NCBI GenBank assembly: GCA_029778535.1
Contig: JAKOQB010000041.1
Coordinates: forward strand, 124,001-188,000
From: Pseudomonadota bacterium
GTDB lineage: Bacteria > Pseudomonadota > Gammaproteobacteria > Burkholderiales > Burkholderiaceae_F
DNA: 64,000 bases
Direction: 5' to 3'
In this document: positions 45,997 to 55,994 of the stretch, in pieces
How the letters are laid out: each line of letters opens with the position of its first letter
Numbering within the stretch: position 1 is the stretch's first letter
Made by a program: the position numbers and the translations under genes
The notes under the pieces: generated by a model
Told to the model about the DNA's origin: nothing
The model's input: only the letters and a program-made list of their open reading frames with translations
Databases searched by the model: none

Positions 45997-48420
45997 ATGA
46001 CCAACAAGAATTTCATCGTCCGCAAGGTCGCCGTCCTCGGCGCCGGCGTGATGGGCGCGCAGATCGCCGCGCACTGCGTGAACGCGAAGGTGCCGGTGGT
46101 GCTGTTCGACCTGCCCGCGAAGGACGGGCCGAAGAACGGCATCGTTCTGAAGGCGATCGAGGGCCTGAAGAAGCTCAGCCCGGCGCCGTTCGGCAGCAAG
46201 GACGACGCGGTGCACATCGAGCCGGCCAACTACGACGAGCACCTCGAACTGCTGAAGGGCTGCGACGTGGTGATCGAGGCGATCGCCGAACGGATGGACT
46301 GGAAGCACGACCTGTACAAGAAGGTCGCGCCGTACATCCGCGCCGACGCGATCTTCGCGTCGAACACGTCGGGCCTGCCGATCGCCAAGCTCGCCGAGGT
46401 GATGAACGCCGATCTCAAATCGCGCTTCTGCGGCGTGCACTTCTTCAACCCGCCGCGCTACATGCACCTGGTCGAGCTGATCCCGACGCCGGCGACGAAA
46501 CCGCAGATCCTCGACGACCTGGAGACATTCCTCACCAGCACGCTCGGCAAGGGCGTGGTGCGCGCAAAGGACACGCCGAATTTCATCGCCAACCGCGTCG
46601 GCATCTTCGGCATGCTGGCGACGATCAAGGAAGCGGAGAAGTACGGCATCCCGTACGACGTGGTCGACGACCTGACCGGCTCCAAGCTCGGCCGCGCCAA
46701 GAGCGCGACCTTCCGCACTGCCGACGTGGTGGGCCTGGACACGATGGCGCACGTGATCAAGACGATGCAGGACACGCTGCCGCCGTCGATCGATCCGTTT
46801 GCGCCGAATTTCGCCACGCCGCCGGTGCTGAAGGCGCTGGTCGACAAGGGCGCGCTGGGGCAGAAATCGAAAGCCGGCTTCTATCGCAAGGACGGCAAGG
46901 TCATCAAGGTCCTCGATCCGAAGAAGCAGGACTACGTCGAATCGACCGGCAAGGCCGACGAACTGGTCGCGCGGATCCTGAAGAAGAAGGACGCCGCCGA
47001 GCGGCTGAAGCTGCTGCGCGAAACCGATCATCCGCAGGCGAAGTTCCTGTGGGCGATCTTCCGCGACGCGTTCCACTACATCGCGGTTCACCTGGAGTCG
47101 ATCGCCGAGACCGCGCGCGACGTCGACTTCGCGTTGCGCTGGGGTTTCGGCTGGGCGACCGGCCCGTTCGAGACCTGGCAGGCCGCGGGCTGGAAGCAGA
47201 TCGCCGAGTGGGTGCAGTCCGACATCGACAAGGGCGAGGCGCTCGCGAAGACGCCGCTGCCGAAGTGGGTCTTCGAAGGTCCGGTGGCAAAGGCCGGCGG
47301 CGTGCACATGAGGGACGGATCGTGGTCGGCGGCGCAGAAGAAGTTCGTCGGCCGCTCGGAGTTGCCCGTCTACACGCGGCAGCTCTTCCGCGCGCCGTTG
47401 CTCGGCGAAGGCGTGGCCACCGGCCACACGGCGGGGACCACGCTGCACGAAGACGAGTCGGGCCGCATCTGGAAGCTCGACACGGGACTGGCGAGCGAGG
47501 TGCTGGTGTACTCGATCAAGTCGAAGATGCACGCGATCGGCCCCGGCGTGCTCGCCGGCCTGACGAAGGCGGTCGAACTGGCCGAGCAGTCGTATCGCGG
47601 CCTCGTGATCTGGTCGCCCGACGAGCCGTTCTCGGTCGGCGCGGACCTGAACGCGATGCTGCCGGTGTTCATGTCCGGCGGCGCGAAGGCGATCGGCCCC
47701 GAAGTGGCCAAGTTCCAGGCGGCGATGATGCGGGTGAAGTACGCGCAGGTGCCGGTCGTTGCCGCGGTCAGCGGCATGGCGCTCGGCGGCGGCTGCGAAC
47801 TCGCGCTGCACTCGGCCAAGCGGGTCGCGAATCTGGAGAGCTACATCGGCCTGGTCGAGGTCGGCGTGGGGCTGATCCCCGGCGGTGGCGGGCTGAAGGA
47901 AGGCGCGCTGCGCGCGGCGCAGGCCGCGCAGGCGGCAGGAATGACCGACGTGTTCCCGTTCATTCGCAACTGGTTCACCAACGCCGCGATGGCCAAGGTC
48001 GCGACCTCCGCGCACGAAGCGCGCGCGATGGGCTATCTGCTGCCCGCCGACACGATCGTCTTCAACCGCCATGAACTGCTGTGGACCGCGATCGGCGAGG
48101 CGTTCGCGCTGCACGCAACCGGCTGGCGGCCGCCGCTCGCGCCGAAGGGCTTCCCGGTCGCCGGACGCACGGGCGTGGCGACGATCAAGGGCCAGCTCGT
48201 CAACATGCGCGACGGCGGCTTCATCAGCCAGCACGACTTCCACATCGCCAGCCTGATCGCCGACGCGATGTGCGGCGGCGACGTCGAGCCGGGTTCGCTG
48301 GTCGACGAGCAATGGCTGCTCGACCTCGAGCGCACGCACTTCGTCGAGCTGGTCAATCATCCGAAGTCGCAGGAGCGGATGATGGGAATGATGCAGACCG
48401 GGAAGCCGGTCAGGAACTGA
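45997..48420 (+). CDS. 3-hydroxyacyl-CoA dehydrogenase / enoyl-CoA hydratase multifunctional protein (FadB/FadJ-like)
   Basis: KVAVLGAGVMGAQIAAHCVNAKVPVVLFDL; SRFCGVHFFNPPRYMHLVELIPT; hydratase region AVSGMALGGGCELALHS. Confidence 0.94.
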   Translation: MTNKNFIVRKVAVLGAGVMGAQIAAHCVNAKVPVVLFDLPAKDGPKNGIVLKAIEGLKKLSPAPFGSKDDAVHIEPANYDEHLELLKGCDVVIEAIAERMDWKHDLYKKVAPYIRADAIFASNTSGLPIAKLAEVMNADLKSRFCGVHFFNPPRYMHLVELIPTPATKPQILDDLETFLTSTLGKGVVRAKDTPNFIANRVGIFGMLATIKEAEKYGIPYDVVDDLTGSKLGRAKSATFRTADVVGLDTMAHVIKTMQDTLPPSIDPFAPNFATPPVLKALVDKGALGQKSKAGFYRKDGKVIKVLDPKKQDYVESTGKADELVARILKKKDAAERLKLLRETDHPQAKFLWAIFRDAFHYIAVHLESIAETARDVDFALRWGFGWATGPFETWQAAGWKQIAEWVQSDIDKGEALAKTPLPKWVFEGPVAKAGGVHMRDGSWSAAQKKFVGRSELPVYTRQLFRAPLLGEGVATGHTAGTTLHEDESGRIWKLDTGLASEVLVYSIKSKMHAIGPGVLAGLTKAVELAEQSYRGLVIWSPDEPFSVGADLNAMLPVFMSGGAKAIGPEVAKFQAAMMRVKYAQVPVVAAVSGMALGGGCELALHSAKRVANLESYIGLVEVGVGLIPGGGGLKEGALRAAQAAQAAGMTDVFPFIRNWFTNAAMAKVATSAHEARAMGYLLPADTIVFNRHELLWTAIGEAFALHATGWRPPLAPKGFPVAGRTGVATIKGQLVNMRDGGFISQHDFHIASLIADAMCGGDVEPGSLVDEQWLLDLERTHFVELVNHPKSQERMMGMMQTGKPVRN

Positions 48421-48432
48421 CCGGCTTCCCGG
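48398..48432. terminator. Perfect 15-bp hairpin spanning the stop codon of the FadB-like gene
   Basis: CCGGGAAGCCGGTCA-GGAAC-TGACCGGCTTCCCGG; TGA stop at 48418-48420 lies in the right arm. Confidence 0.65.
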
Positions 48433-48466
48433 CGGGCCGCCTGCGCGGCCCCGGGATTCAAGGGAA

Positions 48467-48491
48467 CGAGGGGGCTCGGCTGGCCCCCTCG
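48467..48491. repeat. Hairpin CGAGGGGGC-N7-GCCCCCTCG in the fad intergenic region
   Basis: Perfect 9-bp arms, 39 bp upstream of the thiolase start. Confidence 0.6.
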
Positions 48492-48529
48492 TGCTCCCCC
48501 AGCCAAGTTGACGAATCGAGGAGCTGAGA

Positions 48530-49729
48530 ATGAACCGACAAGTACAGGACGCCTACATCGTCGCCGCCAAGCGCACGCCGATCGGCAAGGCGCCGAAGGG
48601 CAGCTTCAGGAATGTCCGGCCGGATGACCTGCTGGTCGCGGCGATCCGCGGCGCGCTGGCGCAGGTGCCGTCGCTCGATCCGAAGGCGGTCGAGGACGCG
48701 ATCATCGGCTGCGCGATGCCGGAGGCGGAGCAGGGCCTGAACATGGCCCGCATCGCGGTGCTGCTCGCGGGCATGCCGAGCTCGGTCGGCGGCATGACGA
48801 TCAACCGCTTCTGCTCGTCGGGGCTGAACGCCGTGGCGATCGCAGCCGACCGCATCCGCGTCGGCGAAGCCGACGTGATGATCGCCGGCGGCGCCGAGTC
48901 GATGAGCATGGTGCCGATGACCGGCAACAAGCCGTCGTTCAACACGCACATCTTCGAGCGCGACGAGAATGTCGGCATCGCCTACGGCATGGGACTGACC
49001 GCGGAGAAGGTGGCCGCGCAATGGAAGGTCACGCGCGAAATGCAGGACGAGTTCGCGTACCAGTCGCACATGAAGGCGATCGCCGGCCAGAAGTCGGGCG
49101 AGTTCAGGGACGAGATCACGCCGATCGACGTGATCGAGAAGTTCCCCGACCTGGCGCGGCGCGACGTCGCCGTGAGGTCGCGCAAGGTCGACCTCGACGA
49201 AGGCCCACGCGCCGATACCAGTGTCGAGGCGCTGGCGAAACTGAAGCCCGTATTCGCCGCAAAGGGTAGCGTGACCGCCGGCAACAGCTCGCAGACGAGC
49301 GACGGCGCCGGCGCGCTGATCGTCGCCAGCGAGCGCGCGGTCAAGCAGTTCAACCTGACGCCGCTGGCGCGCTTCGTATCGTTCGCGATCCGCGGCGTGC
49401 CGCCCGAGATCATGGGCATCGGGCCGAAGGAAGCAATCCCGGTCGCGCTGCGGCTCGCGGGGCTCAAGGCCGAAGACTTGGGCTGGATCGAACTGAACGA
49501 GGCGTTCGCCGCACAGGCACTGGCGGTGATCAACGACCTCGGCCTGGACAAGACCAAGGTCAACCCGATCGGCGGCGCGATCGCGCTCGGACATCCGCTC
49601 GGCGCCACCGGCGCGATCCGCTCCGCGACCGTCGTGCACGCGCTGCGCCGGAAGAATCTCAGGTACGGCATGGTGACGATGTGCGTCGGCACCGGCATGG
49701 GCGCGGCCGGCATCTTCGAACGCGTGTGA
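48530..49729 (+). CDS. Acetyl-CoA C-acyltransferase (thiolase, FadA-like)
   Basis: DAYIVAAKRTPIGKAPKGSFRNVRPDDLL, NRFCSSGLNAVAIAA, NPIGGAIALGHPLGATGAI, MCVGTGMGAAGIFERV. Confidence 0.96.
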   Translation: MNRQVQDAYIVAAKRTPIGKAPKGSFRNVRPDDLLVAAIRGALAQVPSLDPKAVEDAIIGCAMPEAEQGLNMARIAVLLAGMPSSVGGMTINRFCSSGLNAVAIAADRIRVGEADVMIAGGAESMSMVPMTGNKPSFNTHIFERDENVGIAYGMGLTAEKVAAQWKVTREMQDEFAYQSHMKAIAGQKSGEFRDEITPIDVIEKFPDLARRDVAVRSRKVDLDEGPRADTSVEALAKLKPVFAAKGSVTAGNSSQTSDGAGALIVASERAVKQFNLTPLARFVSFAIRGVPPEIMGIGPKEAIPVALRLAGLKAEDLGWIELNEAFAAQALAVINDLGLDKTKVNPIGGAIALGHPLGATGAIRSATVVHALRRKNLRYGMVTMCVGTGMGAAGIFERV

Positions 49730-49733
49730 CGCC

Positions 49734-50207
49734 GTGGCCGTGGCGGGCGACTTCTACACCGCGTTCGCCGCGCGCGACTGGCGCACGATGGCGCTGCTCT
49801 ACGCGGACGACGCGCGCTTCAGCGATCCTGCCTTCGTCGATCTCGATGCCCGCGAAGTGCGCGCGATGTGGCGCATGCTGATCACGCGCGGCACCGATTT
49901 GCGCATCGAGCACGAGGTGCTGAGTCAAAGCGCGGACGCCGCACGGGTGCGCTGGACCGCGCACTACACCTTCAGCCAGACGCACCGCCCGGTGGTCAAC
50001 GTCATCACCGCGACGATGAAGCTGCGCGCCGGCCGCATCGTCGCGCACGTCGATGCGTTCGATTTCCATCGCTGGGCGCGGCAGGCGCTCGGCACGGCCG
50101 GCCTGCTGCTAGGCTGGACGCCGTTCTTTCAGCGCAGTGTTCAGAGCAGGGCGCGCGCCGGACTGCATCAGTTCATGCAGCGCATCGACAAGGGGACCCC
50201 GGCATGA
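49734..50207 (+). CDS. Nuclear transport factor 2 (NTF2/SnoaL)-like family protein
   Basis: GTG start; FYTAFAARDWRTMALLYADDARFSDPAFVDLDAREVRAMWRML. Confidence 0.82.
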   Translation: MAVAGDFYTAFAARDWRTMALLYADDARFSDPAFVDLDAREVRAMWRMLITRGTDLRIEHEVLSQSADAARVRWTAHYTFSQTHRPVVNVITATMKLRAGRIVAHVDAFDFHRWARQALGTAGLLLGWTPFFQRSVQSRARAGLHQFMQRIDKGTPA

Positions 50208-50971
50208 CGATCAAGAGCGAAACCGCAGACGGCGTCTGCGCGATCGAAATCGCGCGGCCCGAGAAGAAGAACGCGATCACCGTCGCGATGTACTCGCAAC
50301 TGGCGCAGGCGATCGCGAGCGCGCACGACGACGACTCGGTGCGCGCGCTCCTGATCCACGGCCAGCCCGACATCTTCACCGCCGGCAACGACCTGGAGGA
50401 CTTTCTGAAGAACCCGCCGCGCGAGGGGATGGACGCGCCGGTGTTCAGGTTCATGCAGGCGCTCGGCTACGCGGAGAAGCCCGTGGTGGCGGCCGTCAAC
50501 GGCGCGGCGGTCGGCATCGGCACCACGATGCTGCTGCACTGCGACCTCGTGTACGCGGCGGACAACGCGATGTTCTCGATGCCGTTCGTGTCGCTCGGCC
50601 TGTGCGCGGAGTTCGCGTCGTCGCTGCTGGTGCCGCTCGCCGCCGGCTACCACAAGGCGGCGGAGAAGCTGCTGCTCGCCGACCCGATCAGCGCCGAAGA
50701 AGCGGTCGAAATGAAGATCGTCAACCGCATCCTGCCGCCCGCCGAGGTGCTGGCGTACGCGCGCAAGCAGGCGCAGCGCTTCGCGGCGCTGCCGCCCAAC
50801 TCCGTGCGCGAAACCAAGCGCCTGATGCGTTCGAGCTGGAAGGCGCTGGTCGAGAAGACCATCATCGACGAGGGGACCACCTTCGGCCGCATGCTGGGCA
50901 GCGCCGAGGCCAAGGAGGCGTTCACCGCGTTCTTCGAGCGCCGCAAGCCGGATTTTTCACGGTTCGTGTAA
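50204..50971 (+). CDS. Enoyl-CoA hydratase/isomerase family protein
   Basis: IARPEKKNAITVAMYSQLAQAI, IFTAGNDLEDF, AAVNGAAVGIGTTMLLHCDLVYAADNAMFSMPFVSLGL. Confidence 0.93.
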   Translation: MTIKSETADGVCAIEIARPEKKNAITVAMYSQLAQAIASAHDDDSVRALLIHGQPDIFTAGNDLEDFLKNPPREGMDAPVFRFMQALGYAEKPVVAAVNGAAVGIGTTMLLHCDLVYAADNAMFSMPFVSLGLCAEFASSLLVPLAAGYHKAAEKLLLADPISAEEAVEMKIVNRILPPAEVLAYARKQAQRFAALPPNSVRETKRLMRSSWKALVEKTIIDEGTTFGRMLGSAEAKEAFTAFFERRKPDFSRFV

Positions 50972-50976
50972 GTCTC

Positions 50977-51028
50977 GGATTGCGGATTGCGTTCGGCCTC
51001 GGACTCCGCGATCCGCAATCCGCAATCC
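50977..51028. repeat. 15-bp inverted repeat GGATTGCGGATTGCG / CGCAATCCGCAATCC
   Basis: Perfect arms 50977-50991 and 51014-51028 in the gap between two ORFs. Confidence 0.75.
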
Positions 51029-51031
51029 CAA

Positions 51032-51469
51032 ATGAAACTCCGCCCCGAAATCACCCTCGACGCCTTGAACGCCTGCGGCGCCGGCCGCCTGCCGGGGCTG
51101 TTCGGACTGCAGGTGCTGCACATCGACGAGCGCGAGCTGAGCATGCGCATGCCGATCCGCGCCGAACTGCTGGCGCCGAACGGCTTTCTGCACGCGGCCA
51201 GCGTCATCGCGGTGGCGGACACCGCGTGCGGTTACGCGTGCCTCGCGCATCTGCCGGAAGGCGCGGAGAACTTCACCACGGTGGAGCTGAAGGTGAACTT
51301 CCTCGGCACCGCGACCGAAGGCGCGGTCGACGCGGTCGTGCGCGCCGCGCATCTGGGCCGCAGCACGCAGGTGTGGGACGCGGGCGTCACGGAAGTGGCG
51401 ACCGGCAAGACCCTCGCGCTGTTCCGCTGCACGCAGATGATCCTGTGGCCGAAACCCGCGAAACGCTGA
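51032..51469 (+). CDS. PaaI-family hotdog thioesterase
   Basis: GLFGLQVLHIDERELSMRMPIRAELLAPNGFLHAASVIAVADTACGYAC. Confidence 0.88.
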   Translation: MKLRPEITLDALNACGAGRLPGLFGLQVLHIDERELSMRMPIRAELLAPNGFLHAASVIAVADTACGYACLAHLPEGAENFTTVELKVNFLGTATEGAVDAVVRAAHLGRSTQVWDAGVTEVATGKTLALFRCTQMILWPKPAKR

Positions 51470-51475
51470 TTCGGA

Positions 51476-52246
51476 ATGATCCACGTCGCCGCCAAGGTGC
51501 TGCTCGGCCCGGTGATCTACGCGCAGGCGCAGCGCGTGCGCGCGACCGCGCTCGAACTGCCCGAGCCCACCGGGCCGCGCGAGGGCACGGTGGGCGCAGG
51601 CGAAGCGAAGCTGCGGCTGCTGGTCGCCGGCGATTCGAGTGCAGCCGGTGTGGGTGCGCGCACGCAGGACGATGCGCTCGCATTGCCGCTCGCGCGCGCA
51701 CTCGCGCAGCGGCTCGATGGCGCGGTGCGCTGGCAGCTCATCGCGCAGACCGGACTCACGTCAGAGGGCTTGCTGCACACGCTGATGCACGGCCACGTGC
51801 ACCCGGCCGACGTCGCGGTGATCGTGATCGGGGTCAACGACATCACGCGCGAGATTCCGCTCGCGCAGGCGCTGCGCAAGCGCGACGAGATCGCTGCGTG
51901 GCTGCGCACGCGCATCGGCGTGCGGCACGTCGTGTTTCCGTCGGTGCCGGAGATGGAGCGTTTCCCAGCGCTGCCGCAGCCGCTCGCGTGGCTCGCCGGC
52001 AAGCTCGCCCGCCGCAACAACGAGGCGCAGGCGCGCTGGGCCGCCACAAAGAGCGGCGTTTCGCACGCGCCGATGGACGGCGCGACGCGCCGGGAGTGGA
52101 TGGCGGAAGACGGATTCCATCCGGCGCCGCCGCTGTACGCGCACGTCGCCGAGCGGCTGGCGCACCACCTGCGCGAGCAGGTCCTGCGCGATGATGCGCG
52201 CAAAGAGCCGATTCGACATTCCAACCACGCAAGGGGAACGCCATGA
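51476..52246 (+). CDS. SGNH/GDSL hydrolase family protein
   Basis: LRLLVAGDSSAAGVGA (GDS block), VIVIGVNDI (GxND block), ...DGFHPAPPLYAHVA (DxxH block). Confidence 0.92.
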   Translation: MIHVAAKVLLGPVIYAQAQRVRATALELPEPTGPREGTVGAGEAKLRLLVAGDSSAAGVGARTQDDALALPLARALAQRLDGAVRWQLIAQTGLTSEGLLHTLMHGHVHPADVAVIVIGVNDITREIPLAQALRKRDEIAAWLRTRIGVRHVVFPSVPEMERFPALPQPLAWLAGKLARRNNEAQARWAATKSGVSHAPMDGATRREWMAEDGFHPAPPLYAHVAERLAHHLREQVLRDDARKEPIRHSNHARGTP

Positions 52247-53070
52247 ATCTCGCCGGCAAGACCATCTTCATCAGCGGCGCGTCGCGCGGCATCGGCCTGG
52301 CGATCGCCAAACGCTGCGCGGCCGACGGCGCCAACGTTGCGATCGCTGCCAAGACGGTGGATCCGAACCCCAAGCTGCCCGGAACGATCTACTCCGCGGC
52401 GCAGGAGATCGAAGCCGCCGGCGGCCGGTGTCTGCCGCTGCAGGTCGATATCCGCGACGAAGCGCAGGTGGTCGACGCGGCGAAGAAGACCGCGGAGAAG
52501 TTCGGCGGCATCGACATCGTGATCAACAACGCCAGCGCGATCAGCCTGACCAACACCGAGGCCACCCCGATCAAGCGCTTCGACCTGATGTTCGGCGTGA
52601 ACGTGCGCGGCACGTTCCTCGTCACGCAATCGTGCCTGCCGTACCTCAAGACAGCGGGCGAGCGCCGCCGCAACCCGCACGTGCTGACGCTGGCGCCGCC
52701 GCTGAACATGGACGCGCGCTGGTTCGCGCCGCACGTCGCCTACACGATGGCCAAGTACGGCATGAGCATGTGCGTGCTTGGTCACGCGGAGGAATTCCGC
52801 GCCTACGGCATCGCCGTCAACGCGCTGTGGCCGCGCACGGTGATCCAGACCGCCGCGCTGCAGATGATCCCGGGCGTGAAGCCGGAGCACTGCCGCACGC
52901 CCGACATCATGGCCGACGCCGCCTGCGCGATCCTGACCGCGGACGCGGCCACGACGACCGGCAACTTCTTCATCGACGAGGAGGTGCTCAAGCGCGCCGG
53001 GGCGACCGACTTCGACCGGTACTCGGTGGTGCCGGGGTCGAAGCAGCTGCTGCCGGACCTGTTCCTGTGA
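52243..53070 (+). CDS. SDR-family oxidoreductase (HSDL2-like)
   Basis: KTIFISGASRGIGLAIAKRCAADGANVAIAAKT, INNASAISL, APPLNMDARWFAPHVAYTMAKYGMSM. Confidence 0.94.
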   Translation: MNLAGKTIFISGASRGIGLAIAKRCAADGANVAIAAKTVDPNPKLPGTIYSAAQEIEAAGGRCLPLQVDIRDEAQVVDAAKKTAEKFGGIDIVINNASAISLTNTEATPIKRFDLMFGVNVRGTFLVTQSCLPYLKTAGERRRNPHVLTLAPPLNMDARWFAPHVAYTMAKYGMSMCVLGHAEEFRAYGIAVNALWPRTVIQTAALQMIPGVKPEHCRTPDIMADAACAILTADAATTTGNFFIDEEVLKRAGATDFDRYSVVPGSKQLLPDLFL

Positions 53071-53191
53071 GTTCGGGTGCTGGTCGCGCCGCCGTGAATG
53101 CGACGAGATACTGCAGACGCGGTGGCAGCGAGAAGACCTCGGCGGCGCCGACCCGTCTGTCTTCCCGGGCATCGACGAATTCGCCGCCTTC

Positions 53192-53506
53192 GTGCGTTCG
53201 CTGCGCAGCGCGTCGGAGTGGCCGGGACGCGATGGCGGCGCGCGTTATGCTTCGCTGATCGGTGCAGCCGGATTCAGGGAGTCGGCATTGGTCAATCAGC
53301 GCAACCGCTATCCCGCGCGGCGCAGGTTTCTGAAGCAGTCGGCCGCGCTTTCGGCGCGCGCGGCGATTCCGGCCGGCGTGGTGTTCGCCGGCGCGGCGAC
53401 GGCGCAATCGGCGCCGGAACCCGAGGACAAGACGCGCGCCGACGCCGCGGCCTCCGGCGGCGCGCAGGCTGCGCGCAAGGACCACCCGGCCGGAAGCGGG
53501 CAATGA
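53192..53506 (+). CDS. Small twin-arginine-signal-containing protein (uncertain start)
   Basis: [30 protein letters not shown] Tat-like leader; stop overlaps amidase ATG (ATGA). Confidence 0.5.
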   Translation: MRSLRSASEWPGRDGGARYASLIGAAGFRESALVNQRNRYPARRRFLKQSAALSARAAIPAGVVFAGAATAQSAPEPEDKTRADAAASGGAQAARKDHPAGSGQ

Positions 53507-54801
53507 GGGAACCGCTGCATCGCCTGTCCGCCACGCGGCTGGCGCAGATGATCGCCGCCGGCGAGGTGACGAGCGAGGTCGTGACGCGCTCGTTCATCGA
53601 CGCGATCCATGCGCGCGAGCGGCAGGTGCAGGCGTTCGTGTGGTTCGACGCCGATCGCGCGATCGCGATCGCGCGCGAACTGGACCGGCTGCAGGCCAAC
53701 GGCGCGCGGCGCGGCCCGCTGCACGGCGTGCCGGTCGCGATCAAGGACATGATCGACACCGCCGACATGCCGACCACGTACGGCTCGCCGATCTACGCGT
53801 CGCACCGCCCGCCGGCCGACGCGGCGGCGGTGGCGTTGCTCGTCAACGCGGGCGCGTTCGTGCTCGGCAAGACGGTGACCGCGGAGCTGGCGACGTTCAC
53901 GCCCGGGCCGACGCGCAATCCGCACAACCCCGCGCACTCGCCCGGCGGCTCGTCGAGCGGCAGCGCGGCGGCGGTCGCCGCGCACTTCGCGCCGCTGGCG
54001 CTCGGCACGCAGACCGCGGGCTCGGTGATCCGGCCCGCGTCGTTCTGCGGCGTGGCCGGCTACAAGCCGTCGCCGCGGCTGGTCCCGCGCGCGGGCGTGA
54101 AGCCGACCTCCGACACGCTCGACGAGGTCGGCGTGTTCGCGCACACGGTCGAGGATCTGGCGCTCGCCGCGTCGGTGCTGGCGCTGAAGCCCGCGTGGCG
54201 CGAGGCGCCGGCGCAGGCGAACGCACCCACGATCGCATGGACCGCCACTCCGCAGGCGCAACTGGCGAGCCCCGCGCTGCGCGAGACGCTCGAGCGCGCG
54301 GCGCAGGCGCTGCTGCACGCGGGTGCGCACCACACCGAGCTGACCTGGCCGCGCGTGTTCGACGGCCTGTTCGAGGCGCAGCGCGTGGTGCAGGTGTACG
54401 AGACCGCGCGCGCGCTCGGCCCCGAGTTCAACTACCGGCGCGACAAGCTGTCGCAGCGGCTGGTGGACATGATCGAACAGGGCCGCGCGATCCGCACCAT
54501 CGACTACCTCGAGGCGTTGCAGCTCGGCCGCGCGTGCGCGGCGGCGATCGACAGCCTGTTCGGTGCGGCCGACGTGTTGCTGACGTTCAGTGCGCCGGGC
54601 GAAGCGCCGAAAGGGCTCGATTCCACCGGCGATCCTCTGTTCAACCGGCCGTGGCAACTGCTCGGCTGCGCGTCGCTGCACCTCCCGTACGGCACCGGCG
54701 AAGCCGGACTGCCGCTCGGCATCCAGGTCGTCGCGCGCCCCGGCGACGACGCCAGGCTGTTTTCCGCCGGCGCCTGGATCGAGAAGCACCTGCGCGGCTG
54801 A
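53503..54801 (+). CDS. Amidase (amidase-signature family)
   Basis: [68 protein letters not shown]. Confidence 0.95.
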   Translation: MREPLHRLSATRLAQMIAAGEVTSEVVTRSFIDAIHARERQVQAFVWFDADRAIAIARELDRLQANGARRGPLHGVPVAIKDMIDTADMPTTYGSPIYASHRPPADAAAVALLVNAGAFVLGKTVTAELATFTPGPTRNPHNPAHSPGGSSSGSAAAVAAHFAPLALGTQTAGSVIRPASFCGVAGYKPSPRLVPRAGVKPTSDTLDEVGVFAHTVEDLALAASVLALKPAWREAPAQANAPTIAWTATPQAQLASPALRETLERAAQALLHAGAHHTELTWPRVFDGLFEAQRVVQVYETARALGPEFNYRRDKLSQRLVDMIEQGRAIRTIDYLEALQLGRACAAAIDSLFGAADVLLTFSAPGEAPKGLDSTGDPLFNRPWQLLGCASLHLPYGTGEAGLPLGIQVVARPGDDARLFSAGAWIEKHLRG

Positions 54802-54830
54802 GGCGCACGATCGCATCGAGGTGGGTCGCG

Positions 54831-55994
54831 ATGGCTGACCTGTTTGACAATCCGATGGGCCTGATGGGGTTCGAATTCGTCGAGTTCGCCGCGCCCGTCC
54901 CCGACGTGCTCGAACCGCTGTTCGAGAAGCTCGGCTTCAGCCGCGTCGCGGTGCACCGCTCGAAGGACGTCGAGCTGTACCGCCAGGGCGAGATCAACTT
55001 CATCGTCAACCGCGAGCCGAAAAGCGCCGCCTACTACTTCGCCGCCGAGCATGGCCCGTCGGCCTGCGGCATGGCGTTTCGCGTGCGCGATTCGCACAAG
55101 GCGTACGCGCGCGCGCTCGAGCTCGGCGCGCAGCCGGTCGAGATGCCGACCGGGCCGATGGAGCTGAGGCTGCCGGCGATCAAGGGCATCGGCGGCGCGC
55201 CGCTGTACCTGATCGACCGCTTCGAGGAAGGCCGCTCGATCTACGACATCGATTTCGAGTGGATCGAAGGCGCCGACCGCCATCCGCCGGGGCACGGCCT
55301 GAAGGCGATCGACCACCTGACGCACAACGTGTACCGCGGGCGGATGGCCTACTGGGCCGGCTTCTATGAGCGGATCTTCAACTTCCGCGAGCTGCGCTAC
55401 TTCGACATCAAGGGCGAGTACACCGGACTCACGTCCAAGGCGATGATCGCGCCCGACGGCAGGATCCGCATTCCGTTGAACGAGGAAGCCTCCAAGTCGA
55501 CCGGGCAGATCGAGGAATTCCTGATGAAGTTCAACGGCGAGGGCATCCAGCACATCGCGCTGCTGACCGACGATCTGCCGGGCACCGTCGACCGGCTGCG
55601 CGCCGCCGGCGTGCCGCTGATGACCGCGCCGCCGGCCACTTACTACCGGATGCTCGACGAGCGGCTGCCCGGACACGGCGAGAATGCGCAGGAACTGGCG
55701 GCGCGCGGCATCCTGCTCGACGGCACGACCGCCGGCGACGGGCCGCCCCTGGCCGGCGAGCCCCCCAGGGGGGCCGGCGCCGTAGGCGCCTTGGGGGCAA
55801 GCTCAAGCGAGAACAAGCGGCTGCTGCTGCAGATCTTCTCGCAACTGCTGCTCGGCCCGGTGTTCTTCGAGTTCATCCAGCGCAAGGGCGACGAGGGCTT
55901 CGGCGAAGGCAACTTCAAGGCGCTGTTCGAGTCGCTCGAGCGCGACCAGATCGAGCGCGGTGTCATTGCGGCCGCGCAGGAGGGCCCACGATGA
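54831..55994 (+). CDS. hppD: 4-hydroxyphenylpyruvate dioxygenase, with in-frame repeat-derived insertion
   Basis: [98 protein letters not shown]. Confidence 0.93.
   Translation: MADLFDNPMGLMGFEFVEFAAPVPDVLEPLFEKLGFSRVAVHRSKDVELYRQGEINFIVNREPKSAAYYFAAEHGPSACGMAFRVRDSHKAYARALELGAQPVEMPTGPMELRLPAIKGIGGAPLYLIDRFEEGRSIYDIDFEWIEGADRHPPGHGLKAIDHLTHNVYRGRMAYWAGFYERIFNFRELRYFDIKGEYTGLTSKAMIAPDGRIRIPLNEEASKSTGQIEEFLMKFNGEGIQHIALLTDDLPGTVDRLRAAGVPLMTAPPATYYRMLDERLPGHGENAQELAARGILLDGTTAGDGPPLAGEPPRGAGAVGALGASSSENKRLLLQIFSQLLLGPVFFEFIQRKGDEGFGEGNFKALFESLERDQIERGVIAAAQEGPR
55743..55812. repeat. GC-rich palindromic repeat inserted in frame in hppD
   Basis: CCCCCC-A-GGGGGG and GGCGCC-GTA-GGCGCC hairpins; encodes [23 protein letters not shown] between two conserved HPPD blocks. 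Confidence 0.75.

Noticed and set aside
45829-48360. 843-aa minus-strand ORF (and 43343..45682, 779 aa)
   Set aside because: Antisense to the FadB-like and acyl-CoA dehydrogenase genes, no motifs; GC-rich frame artefact.
55740-55815. hppD as a pseudogene because of the inserted repeat
   Set aside because: Frame is preserved and the downstream catalytic region is intact, so called as a CDS with insertion.
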